DNA from: Leclercia sp. UBA7405
Lineage (GTDB): Bacteria; Pseudomonadota; Gammaproteobacteria; Enterobacterales; Enterobacteriaceae
Direction: 5' to 3'
DNA: 13,321 nt
Assembly (NCBI GenBank): GCA_002469605.1
Contig: DKMV01000238.1
Location: forward strand, 1 to 13,321
Below, piece after piece: positions 1 through 7,552 of this stretch (position 1 is its first letter; each line of letters starts with the position of its first letter). Under the pieces are notes generated by a model, which saw only the letters and a program-made list of their open reading frames with translations, was not told where the DNA came from and did not search any database. The translations under genes and the position numbers were made by a program.

Positions 1-495
1 GTGCTGCTGAACCTGTTCAATACTGCCCGCCGCTTCAATATGGAAGTGCAGCCGCAGCTTGTTTTACTGCAAAAAACATTACTTTACGTTGAGGGCGTAG
101 GCCGCCAGCTCTATCCTCAGTTAGACTTGTGGAAGACGGCGAAACCCTTCCTGGAGTCCTGGATCAAAGACCAGGTCGGCTTACCCGCGCTCACCCGCTC
201 GCTGAAAGAAAAAGCACCGTTCTGGATCGAAAAGATGCCGGAGATCCCGGAGCTGATTTACGACAGTTTGCGTCAGAGCAAGAACTTGCAGCACAGTGTC
301 GATAAAATCGCTCGCGAGCTGCAAACCAATCACGTTCGTCAGGGTCAGTCCCGTTACCTTTTCGGTATTGGCGCGACTCTGCTCTTAAGCGGTACGCTGT
401 TGTTGATTAATCGTCCTGACTGGGAGATGGCACCCGCCTGGCTAATGGCCGCAGGGCTGGTAGTCTGGCTTGCCGGCTGGCGTAAAACGCGCTGA
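1..495 (+). CDS. ubiB: UbiB, ubiquinone biosynthesis kinase-like protein (3' part only)
   Basis: Only the last 164 residues are in the window. The gene enters from the left edge, so the GTG at position 1 is an internal codon. E. coli UbiB has about 546 residues, so this is roughly its C-terminal 30 percent. UbiB is an ADCK/ABC1-type atypical kinase or ATPase at the inner membrane, needed for ubiquinone synthesis. Its kinase motifs lie upstream and are not visible. The fragment ends with two hydrophobic stretches, about residues 119-137 and 144-159 of the fragment. These match the two C-terminal membrane helices of the family, and the protein finishes with the family-typical GWRKTR. Stop TGA is at 493-495. 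tatA follows after 65 bases. The identification rests on resemblance to E. coli UbiB and on its place before tatA. Confidence 0.95.
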   Translation: MLLNLFNTARRFNMEVQPQLVLLQKTLLYVEGVGRQLYPQLDLWKTAKPFLESWIKDQVGLPALTRSLKEKAPFWIEKMPEIPELIYDSLRQSKNLQHSVDKIARELQTNHVRQGQSRYLFGIGATLLLSGTLLLINRPDWEMAPAWLMAAGLVVWLAGWRKTR

Positions 496-514
496 TTTGC
501 GCGGTCGCATCACG

Positions 515-520
515 TATACT
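515..520 (+). promoter_or_regulatory. Putative -10 box of the tatABCD promoter
   Basis: TATACT lies 41 bases before the tatA start codon in the ubiB-tatA gap and is one base from the TATAAT consensus. No good -35 hexamer is seen at the right distance; the sequence 17 bases upstream is CTGATT, inside the end of ubiB. A promoter at the start of the tat operon is known in E. coli, so the location is plausible, but the exact start is inferred. Confidence 0.4.
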
Positions 521-560
521 GCGCGCTTAATATCTAATGATTTCTAACTGAGGAAGATGT

Positions 561-815
561 ATGGGTGGTATCAGTATCTGGCAATTAGTGATTATTGCCG
601 TCATCGTTGTGCTGCTGTTCGGCACTAAAAAACTCGGTTCTATCGGTTCCGATCTGGGCGCTTCCATTAAAGGCTTTAAGAAAGCCATGGGCGATGATGA
701 AAATAAGCAGGATAAAACCAGTCAGGACGCTGAGTTCCCTGCCAAAACCCTCGCTGAAAAACAGGTTGATGCTAAAAAGGAAGATGCAAAACGCCACGAT
801 AATGAGCAGGTGTAA
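561..815 (+). CDS. tatA: TatA, pore-forming subunit of the twin-arginine translocase
   Basis: This 84-residue inner-membrane protein multimerises to carry folded twin-arginine precursors across the membrane after recruitment by TatBC. An N-terminal transmembrane helix (about residues 4-20, with Gln8) is followed by the hinge F20-G21 and an amphipathic helix (about 22-44, with Phe39). The tail is charged and rich in Lys, Asp and Glu. E. coli TatA has 89 residues; the difference is in the variable tail. ATG start with GAGGAAG at 550-556. It is the first gene of the tat operon, and tatB starts three bases after its stop. Its paralogue TatE is excluded by the operon context. Confidence 0.97.
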   Translation: MGGISIWQLVIIAVIVVLLFGTKKLGSIGSDLGASIKGFKKAMGDDENKQDKTSQDAEFPAKTLAEKQVDAKKEDAKRHDNEQV

Positions 816-818
816 GTC

Positions 819-1355
819 GTGTTCGATATTGGTTTTAGTGAACTGCTGCTGGTATTCGTGATTGGCCTCATTGTGCTGGGGCCACAGCGTCTGCCGGTGG
901 CCGTGAAAACGGTAGCCGGTTGGGTGCGCGCCCTGCGCTCGCTGGCGACCACGGTGCAGAACGAACTGACGCAGGAACTCAAGCTGCAGGAGTTTCAGGA
1001 CAGCCTGAAAAAGGTTGAGAAGGCGAGCATGGAAAACCTGACGCCAGAACTGAAAGCCTCGATGGACGAGCTGCGCGAAGCCGCTGAGTCGATGAAACGC
1101 ACCTACAGCGTTAACGATCCGGAAAGAGCAAGCGACGAAGCTAACACCATCCGTAACCCGCTGGTGAAAGACAACGAAGCGCAGCACGAAGGCGTAACGC
1201 CTGCCAGCGCCGAGCATCAGGCCAGTTCGCCTGAACAGACGCCAGCCGACGCTCCCGGCAAAAAACCGGAGCAGACCGCAGCGCCCGCCGCTAAGGCCGC
1301 AGCTGCTCCCGCAGCCGACCCCGAACCTTCCACCTCGTCGAGTGATAAAGCGTAA
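819..1355 (+). CDS. tatB: TatB, receptor subunit of the twin-arginine translocase
   Basis: TatB pairs with TatC in the receptor that binds twin-arginine signal peptides. The 178 residues begin with the family pattern [13 protein letters not shown]. This includes Glu8 and, after the single membrane helix, the G21-P22 hinge. A long amphipathic, coiled-coil-prone region (about 25-100) follows. From about residue 130 the tail is rich in Ala, Pro, Ser and Glu and is likely disordered. E. coli TatB has about 171 residues; the tail accounts for the difference. The start codon is GTG, as in E. coli tatB, preceded by AGCAGG at 804-810 inside the end of tatA. tatC follows two bases after the stop, which suggests coupled translation. 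Confidence 0.96.
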   Translation: MFDIGFSELLLVFVIGLIVLGPQRLPVAVKTVAGWVRALRSLATTVQNELTQELKLQEFQDSLKKVEKASMENLTPELKASMDELREAAESMKRTYSVNDPERASDEANTIRNPLVKDNEAQHEGVTPASAEHQASSPEQTPADAPGKKPEQTAAPAAKAAAAPAADPEPSTSSSDKA

Positions 1356-1357
1356 AC

Positions 1358-2125
1358 ATGGCAGTAGATGAAACTCAACCGCTGATTACGCACCTGATTG
1401 AGCTGCGTAAACGCCTGCTGAACTGCATTATCGCGGTTTGCATCATTTTCTTAGGGCTGGTCTATTTCGCTAACGACATCTATCAGGTGGTCTCTTCCCC
1501 CCTGATTAAACAGATGCCGCTGGGCGCGACCATGATTGCCACCGACGTGGCCTCGCCGTTCTTTACCCCCATTAAGCTGACTTTCTGGGTATCGCTGATT
1601 GCCTCTGCGCCGGTAATTTTGTATCAGGTATGGGCCTTTGTGGCGCCCGCCCTCTACAAACATGAACGCCGTCTGGTGATCCCGCTGCTGGTCTCCAGTT
1701 CACTGCTGTTCTATATCGGGATGGCGTTCGCCTACTTTGTGGTCTTCCCGCTGGCGTTTGGGTTCTTAACCCATACCGCACCGGAAGGGGTGCAGGTCTC
1801 CACCGATATCGCCAGCTACCTCAGCTTTGTCATGGCCCTGTTTATGGCCTTTGGCGTTGCCTTTGAGGTGCCGGTTGCCATCGTGCTGCTCTGCTGGGTG
1901 GGCATCACCACGCCTGCCGATCTGCGTAAAAAACGCCCCTATATTCTGGTCGGTGCCTTTGTAGTCGGTATGCTGCTGACGCCGCCGGACGTCTTCTCGC
2001 AAACCCTGCTGGCGATCCCGATGTACTGCCTGTTCGAAGTAGGGGTGTTCTTCTCGCGCTTCTACGTTGGCAAAGGTCGCCATCACCGGGACGAAGACGA
2101 TCCCGAAGAAACCACAGAAGAGTAA
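1358..2125 (+). CDS. tatC: TatC, signal-peptide-binding core of the twin-arginine translocase
   Basis: TatC is the polytopic inner-membrane protein that recognises the twin-arginine motif and organises TatA and TatB. The 255 residues (E. coli about 258) begin at the N-terminal motif with [10 protein letters not shown] (residues 11-20). Six hydrophobic segments follow, as expected for the family. The signal-peptide site residues known from E. coli are present: Phe94 and Glu103 in the first cytoplasmic loop region, within [12 protein letters not shown]. The C-terminal tail is strongly acidic ([11 protein letters not shown]). It starts two bases after tatB. A terminator-like hairpin lies just after its stop and may set the level of tatD relative to tatABC. 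Confidence 0.97.
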   Translation: MAVDETQPLITHLIELRKRLLNCIIAVCIIFLGLVYFANDIYQVVSSPLIKQMPLGATMIATDVASPFFTPIKLTFWVSLIASAPVILYQVWAFVAPALYKHERRLVIPLLVSSSLLFYIGMAFAYFVVFPLAFGFLTHTAPEGVQVSTDIASYLSFVMALFMAFGVAFEVPVAIVLLCWVGITTPADLRKKRPYILVGAFVVGMLLTPPDVFSQTLLAIPMYCLFEVGVFFSRFYVGKGRHHRDEDDPEETTEE

Positions 2126-2131
2126 AACCAG

Positions 2132-2152
2132 CCGCCCGTCAGGGCGGTTGTT
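2132..2152 (+). terminator. Terminator-like hairpin between tatC and tatD
   Basis: CCGCCC (2132-2137) and GGGCGG (2142-2147) form a perfect 6-bp GC stem with the 4-base loop GTCA. The sequence TTGTT follows, a short and broken T-run. The hairpin starts six bases after the tatC stop and ends 19 bases before the tatD ATG. It looks like a leaky terminator or a 3'-end stabiliser for tatABC mRNA; full termination is unlikely with this tail. Confidence 0.5.
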
Positions 2153-2166
2153 ATATGGGAGTAACC

Positions 2167-2949
2167 ATGTTTGATATCGGCCTGAATCTGACCAGTTCAC
2201 AGTTTGCCAAAGATTGCGATGAAGTAGTGGCGCGGGCATTTGCCGCCGGGGTTAACGGCCTGCTGCTGACCGGCACTAATCTGCATGAAAGCGAGCAGGC
2301 GCAGCGGCTGGCCGCGCGCTATCCCCACTGCTGGTCAACCGCCGGGGTGCATCCGCACGACAGCAGCAGCTGGACGCCAGAGAGCGCCGATACGCTGCGC
2401 GCGCTGGCCCGCACTGAGCAGGTGGTGGCTATTGGTGAATGCGGTCTCGATTTTAACCGTAACTTTTCCACTCCCGCCGAGCAGGAGCACGCCTTTACCG
2501 CCCAGCTGGCGCTGGCGGCAGAGTTGAATATGCCGGTGTTTATGCACTGCCGGGATGCCCATTCACGTTTTCTTGAGCTGCTCGAACCCTGGCTGGATAA
2601 GCTGCCCGGTGCCGTGCTGCACTGCTTTACCGGCTCCCGCCAGCAGGCGATTGAGTGTCTTGATAAAGGCTTATATCTTGGGATCACCGGCTGGGTCTGC
2701 GATGAAAGGCGCGGGCTTGAGCTGCGGGAGCTGCTGCCGGTTATCCCGGCAGACAGGCTGCTGATCGAAACGGATGCGCCTTATCTGCTGCCGCGCGATA
2801 TGACGCCAAAACCGGCCTCGCGGCGCAATGAGCCTGCTTATCTGGGGCATATTCTGGCGCGCGTGGCCTACTGGCGCGGCGAAGAGGCCGCATGGCTGGC
2901 GGCGCAGACGGATGACAACGTGCGCCGTCTGTTCGGGGTAAGCTTTTAA
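2167..2949 (+). CDS. tatD: TatD, metal-dependent deoxyribonuclease of the TatD family
   Basis: A 260-residue cytoplasmic TIM-barrel metallohydrolase. E. coli TatD is a Mg-dependent DNase linked to DNA quality control and is not needed for Tat export. Metal-binding residues are in place: His62 and His64 in GVHPHDSS, Glu91 in GECGLDF, His127 in MHCRDAH, His152 in LHCFTG, and Asp203 in [11 protein letters not shown]. The start is the ATG at 2167, which gives [11 protein letters not shown] as in E. coli. GGGAG at 2157-2161 sits five bases upstream. An in-frame ATG at 2155 overlaps that site and is not chosen. The gene follows a terminator-like hairpin after tatC. Its stop overlaps that of convergent rfaH in TTAA. 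Confidence 0.95.
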   Translation: MFDIGLNLTSSQFAKDCDEVVARAFAAGVNGLLLTGTNLHESEQAQRLAARYPHCWSTAGVHPHDSSSWTPESADTLRALARTEQVVAIGECGLDFNRNFSTPAEQEHAFTAQLALAAELNMPVFMHCRDAHSRFLELLEPWLDKLPGAVLHCFTGSRQQAIECLDKGLYLGITGWVCDERRGLELRELLPVIPADRLLIETDAPYLLPRDMTPKPASRRNEPAYLGHILARVAYWRGEEAAWLAAQTDDNVRRLFGVSF

Positions 2950-3434
2950 ACTTTGCGAAACGCGGTGTTTTTAACGCTCTGCCGGACCTGCTTGTTCAGC
3001 AGGTTGAGCAGCAGCATAGAGCGCGCCTCGCCGTCGGGCTCGGAGAAGATGGCGACCAGCCCCTCAAATGCCCCTTCGGTGATCACCACGTTATCGCCGG
3101 TATAAGGGGTATCCGGGTCGGTGATGTTCTCTGGCTTATAGATCGAGAGCTGGTGAATGACCGACGAGGGGACCACCGCCGGATGCGCGCCAAAACGCAC
3201 AAAGTGGCTTACGCCGCGCGTCGCGCTAATGGTGGTGGTATGGATCACCTCCGGGTCAAACTCCACGAACAGGTAGTTCGGGAAAAGCGGCTCGTTCACC
3301 ATCGTGCGTTTGCCGCGCTGTATCTTTTCAAGCGTGATCGTCGGCGTCAGGCAGTTGACCGACTGACGTTCAAGATGTTCCTGCGCGCGCTGAAGCTGAC
3401 CGCGTTTGCAATACAGTAAATACCAGGCCTGCAT
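2946..3434 (-). CDS. rfaH: RfaH, NusG-like transcription antitermination factor
   Basis: RfaH is a 162-residue NusG paralogue. It is recruited to RNA polymerase paused at ops sites and lets it read through long operons such as those for lipopolysaccharide core, capsule or conjugation. The N-terminal NGN domain spans about 1-100; a flexible linker leads to the C-terminal KOW domain (about 113-162), which refolds between helical and barrel forms in E. coli RfaH. Residues implicated in ops recognition (Lys10, Arg16, His20, Arg23) are present. The ATG at 3434 gives [12 protein letters not shown], matching E. coli; the frame stays open 30 codons upstream, but that part has no family match. GGGGAAAGAG precedes the start. 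It converges on tatD with a 4-base overlap and diverges from ubiD. Confidence 0.96.
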   Translation of the reverse strand: MQAWYLLYCKRGQLQRAQEHLERQSVNCLTPTITLEKIQRGKRTMVNEPLFPNYLFVEFDPEVIHTTTISATRGVSHFVRFGAHPAVVPSSVIHQLSIYKPENITDPDTPYTGDNVVITEGAFEGLVAIFSEPDGEARSMLLLNLLNKQVRQSVKNTAFRKV

Positions 3435-3497
3435 AATCACTCTTTCCCCTAATTCCGGGCGCAAGCATACCAAAACCCAGGCGGGATCGCTAAGTTG

Positions 3498-3524
3498 ATT
3501 ATAATGGCCGGGCAGAAAGCACAA
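3498..3524 (-). promoter_or_regulatory. Putative rfaH promoter
   Basis: On the minus strand a perfect TATAAT occupies 3503-3498, 63 bases before the rfaH start. TTGTGC (3524-3519) lies upstream with a 15-base spacer, shorter than the preferred 17. The -10 box is convincing in this intergenic region; the -35 assignment is uncertain. Confidence 0.45.
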
Positions 3525-3578
3525 GGCGAAAGTTCACGCTAATTTAACAAAAATACAGCATCGCGCGGGCTTACGCCG

Positions 3579-3584
3579 TATAAT
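3579..3584 (+). promoter_or_regulatory. Putative -10 box of the ubiD-fre promoter
   Basis: A perfect TATAAT lies 32 bases before the ubiD ATG. No clear -35 hexamer is found at 16-18 bases. An AT-rich run (3541-3556) lies upstream. With the rfaH box at 3498-3503, this makes the 182-bp gap a divergent promoter region. Confidence 0.45.
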
Positions 3585-3596
3585 GAAGCGCTTACC

Positions 3597-3602
3597 GAGA
3601 GG
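3597..3602 (+). promoter_or_regulatory. ubiD ribosome-binding site, placed for an ATT codon
   Basis: GAGAGG is the only good Shine-Dalgarno match before ubiD. It lies 14 bases from the ATG at 3617, which is long, but only 5 bases from an in-frame ATT at 3608. From memory, E. coli UbiD begins Met-Asp-Ala-Met-Lys-Tyr; here the same four codon positions read ATT-AAC-TGC-ATG. Either the ATG is used with poor spacing, or ATT is the real start, as in E. coli infC and pcnB. Confidence 0.5.
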
Positions 3603-3616
3603 CCAAGATTAACTGC

Positions 3617-5110
3617 ATGAAATACAACGATCTACGCGACTTCCTGACGCTGCTGGAAAAGCAGGGCGAACTCAAACGTATTACGCTTCCTGTTGATCCC
3701 TATCTGGAAATGACAGAAATCGCCGACCGCACCCTGCGTGCCGGTGGTCCGGCGCTGCTGTTTGAAAACCCTAAAGGGTACGACATGCCGGTGCTCTGTA
3801 ACCTTTTTGGCACGCCGAAGCGCGTGGCGATGGGGATGGGGCAGGAAGATGTCAGCGCGTTACGTGAAGTGGGTAAGCTGCTGGCCTTCTTAAAAGAGCC
3901 GGAGCCACCCAAAGGTTTCCGCGATCTCTTCGATAAGCTGCCGCAGTTTAAGCAGGTGCTGAACATGCCGACCAAACGGCTGCGCGGTGCCCCCTGCCAG
4001 CAGAAGATTATCGAAGGCGATGCGGTGGATCTGACCCGTATTCCCATTATGCAGTGCTGGCCGGAAGATGCCGCCCCGCTCATCACCTGGGGGCTGACGG
4101 TAAGCCGCGGCCCGCATAAAGAGCGCCAGAATCTTGGCATCTATCGCCAGCAGTTAATCGGTAAAAATAAACTCATTATGCGCTGGCTGTCGCATCGCGG
4201 CGGTGCGCTTGATTTTCAGGAGTGGTGCGCGGCCCATCCGGGCGAGCGCTTCCCGGTCTCCGTGGCGCTGGGGGCCGATCCGGCCACTATTCTCGGCGCC
4301 GTGACGCCGGTGCCGGATACCTTGTCGGAATATGCCTTTGCTGGCCTGCTGCGCGGGACGAAAACCGAAGTGGTGAAGTGTATCTCCAACGATCTGGAGG
4401 TGCCCGCCAGCGCTGAGATCGTGCTGGAAGGCTACATCGAGCCGGGCGAGATGGCGCCGGAAGGACCCTACGGTGACCACACCGGTTATTACAACGAAGT
4501 CGATGACTTCCCGGTCTTTACCGTGACCCACATTACCCAGCGTGAAGATGCCATTTACCACTCCACCTATACCGGCCGTCCGCCGGATGAACCGGCGGTG
4601 CTCGGCGTGGCGCTGAACGAAGTCTTTGTGCCGATCCTGCAAAAGCAGTTCCCGGAGATTGTCGACTTCTATCTGCCGCCGGAAGGTTGCTCCTACCGTC
4701 TGGCCGTGGTCACTATCAAGAAGCAGTATGCGGGCCATGCCAAGCGCGTGATGATGGGCGTCTGGTCCTTCCTGCGCCAGTTTATGTATACCAAATTTGT
4801 TATCGTCTGCGATGATGACGTCAACGCCCGCGACTGGAACGACGTTATCTGGGCCATTACCACCCGTATGGATCCGGCGCGCGATACCGTGTTAGTTGAA
4901 AACACGCCGATTGATTATCTGGACTTTGCCTCGCCGGTCTCCGGTCTTGGCTCAAAAATGGGACTGGATGCCACCAATAAATGGCCCGGCGAAACCCAGC
5001 GTGAATGGGGTCGACCGATCAAAAAAGATCCTGAGGTGACGGCGCGAATTGACGCGATCTGGGATGAACTGGCCATAATGAATAACGGTAGGCCGGATTC
5101 CGACCGTTAA
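3617..5110 (+). CDS. ubiD: UbiD, 3-octaprenyl-4-hydroxybenzoate decarboxylase
   Basis: UbiD decarboxylates 3-octaprenyl-4-hydroxybenzoate to 2-octaprenylphenol in ubiquinone synthesis, using prenylated FMN made by UbiX. The 497 residues closely resemble E. coli UbiD. Motifs match the family: Asn172 and Arg177 in QNLGIYRQQ, and His193 in LSHRGGALD, fit the cofactor and metal region. Glu282 and Asp287 in [12 protein letters not shown] fit the catalytic acids, by analogy with fungal Fdc1. The C-terminal end (NNGRPDSDR) differs from E. coli and is a few residues longer. The ATG at 3617 is used here, but the ribosome-binding site fits an in-frame ATT at 3608 better. If that were used, the protein would gain three residues. 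fre follows after 34 bases, probably in one operon. Confidence 0.96.
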   Translation: MKYNDLRDFLTLLEKQGELKRITLPVDPYLEMTEIADRTLRAGGPALLFENPKGYDMPVLCNLFGTPKRVAMGMGQEDVSALREVGKLLAFLKEPEPPKGFRDLFDKLPQFKQVLNMPTKRLRGAPCQQKIIEGDAVDLTRIPIMQCWPEDAAPLITWGLTVSRGPHKERQNLGIYRQQLIGKNKLIMRWLSHRGGALDFQEWCAAHPGERFPVSVALGADPATILGAVTPVPDTLSEYAFAGLLRGTKTEVVKCISNDLEVPASAEIVLEGYIEPGEMAPEGPYGDHTGYYNEVDDFPVFTVTHITQREDAIYHSTYTGRPPDEPAVLGVALNEVFVPILQKQFPEIVDFYLPPEGCSYRLAVVTIKKQYAGHAKRVMMGVWSFLRQFMYTKFVIVCDDDVNARDWNDVIWAITTRMDPARDTVLVENTPIDYLDFASPVSGLGSKMGLDATNKWPGETQREWGRPIKKDPEVTARIDAIWDELAIMNNGRPDSDR

Positions 5111-5144
5111 GCCCTGTAGACTTACCGACAGACAGAGAGAGCGA

Positions 5145-5846
5145 ATGACAACCTTAAGCTGTAAAGTGACCTCGGTAGACGCTATCACCGACACCGTATA
5201 TCGCGTCCGTTTAGTGCCTGAAGCGGCCTTCTCTTTCCGCGCCGGCCAGTATCTGATGGTGGTGATGGATGAGCGTGATAAGCGTCCTTTCTCGATGGCC
5301 TCTACGCCCGCCGAGCAGGAATTTATCGAGCTGCACATTGGTGCGTCTGAGCTGAACCTGTATGCCATGGCGGTAATGGATCGCATTCTGAAAGAGCGCC
5401 AAATTGAAATTGATATCCCGCACGGCGAAGCCTGGCTGCGCGATGACGAAGAGCGTCCGCTGATCCTGATTGCCGGCGGCACCGGCTTCTCTTACGTGCG
5501 CTCTATTCTGCTGACCGCGCTGGCGCGCAACCCTGACCGTGATATCACCATCTACTGGGGCGGCCGCGAAGAGAAGCATCTGTACGACCTGTCTGAGCTG
5601 GAAGCCCTGAGCGTTAACCACCCGAATCTGCGCATCGAGGCGGTGGTTGAGCAGCCGGAAGAGGGCTGGCGTGGCCGCAGCGGTACCGTGCTGACCGCCG
5701 TGCTGCAGGATCACGACACCCTGGCGGAACACGACATTTACATTGCCGGGCGTTTTGAGATGGCGAAAATCGCGCGCGATCTGTTCTGTAATGAACGCGG
5801 CGCGCGCGAAGACCGCCTCTTTGGCGACGCCTTCGCCTTTATCTGA
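5145..5846 (+). CDS. fre: Fre, NAD(P)H-flavin reductase
   Basis: Fre reduces free riboflavin, FMN or FAD with NAD(P)H and supplies reduced flavins in the cytoplasm, for example for ribonucleotide reductase activation and iron reduction. The 233 residues equal the E. coli length. The N-terminal flavin-binding barrel carries R47-P48-F49-S50. The C-terminal nucleotide-binding domain has GGTGFSY at 111-117 and ends [14 protein letters not shown] start after GAGAGAG. Its place behind ubiD is conserved. A functional link, reduced flavin for prenyl-FMN synthesis, is possible but inferred. The stop TGA (5844-5846) overlaps the last bases of a convergent gene and sits in the 5' arm of a hairpin (5843-5864). 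No ordinary plus-strand terminator is seen after it. Confidence 0.96.
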   Translation: MTTLSCKVTSVDAITDTVYRVRLVPEAAFSFRAGQYLMVVMDERDKRPFSMASTPAEQEFIELHIGASELNLYAMAVMDRILKERQIEIDIPHGEAWLRDDEERPLILIAGGTGFSYVRSILLTALARNPDRDITIYWGGREEKHLYDLSELEALSVNHPNLRIEAVVEQPEEGWRGRSGTVLTAVLQDHDTLAEHDIYIAGRFEMAKIARDLFCNERGAREDRLFGDAFAFI

Positions 5847-6192
5847 CGCCTGATTGCGCGTCAGCGCTAAAGAAGTGCGAATATAAAATGGTTTCATCCT
5901 GCGTAAGGCAAAGGATCTGCCCTACGGTACGGTCGTGGCGGGCGAGGGCGGCGATGATTTCGCTGGCCACGTGCTGGCTACCGACCTTCTCGTCATAGCG
6001 CTCAAGGGTGAACTCTTTCACCTGCGCCTCCTTCAGTAATGCCAAAACCTGCGGATTGTGCTGATAGCGGATTTTCACTTCGCGAAGACAGCCCTCGCTC
6101 GCCTGACGATCGTCAGCAACAGCCTGACGGGCAGAGGCGTGAGAGACGCAAAACAGCAGTGACAGGCAGAGTACGGGCAGGTAGGTTTTCAT
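5839..6192 (-). CDS. Small exported protein of unknown function
   Basis: I do not recognise this gene and do not recall it between fre and fadA in E. coli K-12. The 117 residues begin [21 protein letters not shown], a good Sec signal peptide with an Ala-Ser-Ala site cut after residue 21. The mature part is about 96 residues, polar, with no further membrane segment. It has two cysteines (35 and 95), which could form a disulfide in the periplasm. Three ATGs lie close together (6201, 6198, 6192). AGGG ends at 6202, so the ATG at 6192 has the best spacing (9 bases), but 6198 remains possible. A frame open further upstream, to 6309, crosses the fadA terminator and is not used. The gene lies downstream of fadBA on the same strand beyond that terminator and has its own promoter-like boxes. 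Its TAA overlaps the end of fre. Confidence 0.72.
   Translation of the reverse strand: MKTYLPVLCLSLLFCVSHASARQAVADDRQASEGCLREVKIRYQHNPQVLALLKEAQVKEFTLERYDEKVGSQHVASEIIAALARHDRTVGQILCLTQDETILYSHFFSADAQSGVR
5843..5864. repeat. Hairpin at the fre / small-gene convergent overlap
   Basis: CTGACGC (5843-5849) and GCGTCAG (5858-5864) form a perfect 7-bp stem with an 8-base loop. The fre stop codon is inside the first arm, and the last codons of the minus-strand gene also run through it. Neither strand has a T-run after the stem, so it is not a standard intrinsic terminator. It could stabilise transcript ends or slow convergent polymerases. Confidence 0.5.
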
Positions 6193-6243
6193 CTTCATCA
6201 TCCCTGGGTGATAAGCACTCGTCATTGAGCGCACTGTGCAAAA

Positions 6244-6274
6244 ATGTAGCACTTTTGCTCTGTTTTTTGCCAAT
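6244..6274 (-). promoter_or_regulatory. Putative promoter of the small exported protein gene
   Basis: On the minus strand TGCTACATT (6252-6244) forms an extended -10 element (TG, one base, TACATT). TTGGCA (6274-6269) is a candidate -35 box, 19 bases away, which is longer than ideal. The pair lies between the fadBA terminator and the gene. A dyad, GCAAAA (6238-6243) with TTTTGC (6254-6259), brackets the -10 box and could be an operator. Confidence 0.35.
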
Positions 6275-6300
6275 AAAAAACCCGCCCCTGACAGGCGGGA
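6273..6300 (-). terminator. Rho-independent terminator of fadBA
   Basis: On the minus strand CCCGCC (6300-6295), a 7-base loop and GGCGGG (6287-6282) form a perfect GC stem. It is followed by TTTTTTATT. The structure has a T-run only on this strand and lies about 80 bases past the fadA stop, so it ends the fadBA transcript. It also separates fadBA from the small gene downstream. Confidence 0.88.
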
Positions 6301-6328
6301 AAACGGCAACTAAACCCCTCTCCGTCAT

Positions 6329-6361
6329 CCTTCGTGCCGCCTTTTACCGGCCGCGCGAAGG
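6329..6361 (-). repeat. Long imperfect hairpin in the fadBA 3' untranslated region
   Basis: Arms of 13 bases (6329-6341 and 6349-6361) pair around a 7-base loop. There are six perfect pairs (CCTTCG with CGAAGG), a G-U type pair, two pairs, one mismatch and three more GC pairs. It lies between the fadA stop and the terminator. It has no T-run, so it is more likely an mRNA-stabilising or processing structure. I see no match to the classic REP or ERIC consensus. Confidence 0.6.
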
Positions 6362-6379
6362 AGACAGGAATTATGCTTT

Positions 6380-7552
<1,173 letters not shown>

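Larger units (their letters stand above)
6273..6379 (-). ncRNA. Candidate 3'-UTR-derived small RNA of fadBA
   Basis: The roughly 107-base fadBA 3' untranslated region has the shape of an Hfq-bound 3'-derived small RNA. It has an upstream stable stem (6329-6361), a linker with a likely single-stranded stretch (6301-6328), and a GC terminator ending in six or more U. I recall a small RNA named FadZ reported from the fadBA 3' end of E. coli but cannot confirm it or align it here. No expression evidence is available from sequence. Confidence 0.3.

Noticed and set aside
585..1217. 210-codon open frame on the minus strand over tatA and tatB
   Set aside because: It is antisense to two well-conserved genes and has no ribosome-binding site or domain.
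2987..3003. CCTGCT/AGCAGG hairpin as a terminator for tatD
   Set aside because: It lies inside rfaH coding sequence, is short, and has no T-run on the plus strand.
3435..3524. 30-residue N-terminal extension of RfaH
   Set aside because: RfaH is 162 residues in E. coli and starts [11 protein letters not shown]. The extension would run through the likely promoter.
4154..4738. 194-codon open frame on the minus strand inside ubiD
   Set aside because: It is antisense to the conserved core of ubiD and shows no family features.
6193..6309. N-terminal extension of the small exported protein to an ATG at 6309
   Set aside because: It would start upstream of the fadBA terminator and put 39 residues before a clean signal peptide. 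The ATG at 6192 has better ribosome-binding-site spacing.
6329..6361. REP or BIME-type repeat element
   Set aside because: The stem does not fit the REP consensus as I remember it, and no second copy is seen in the window.
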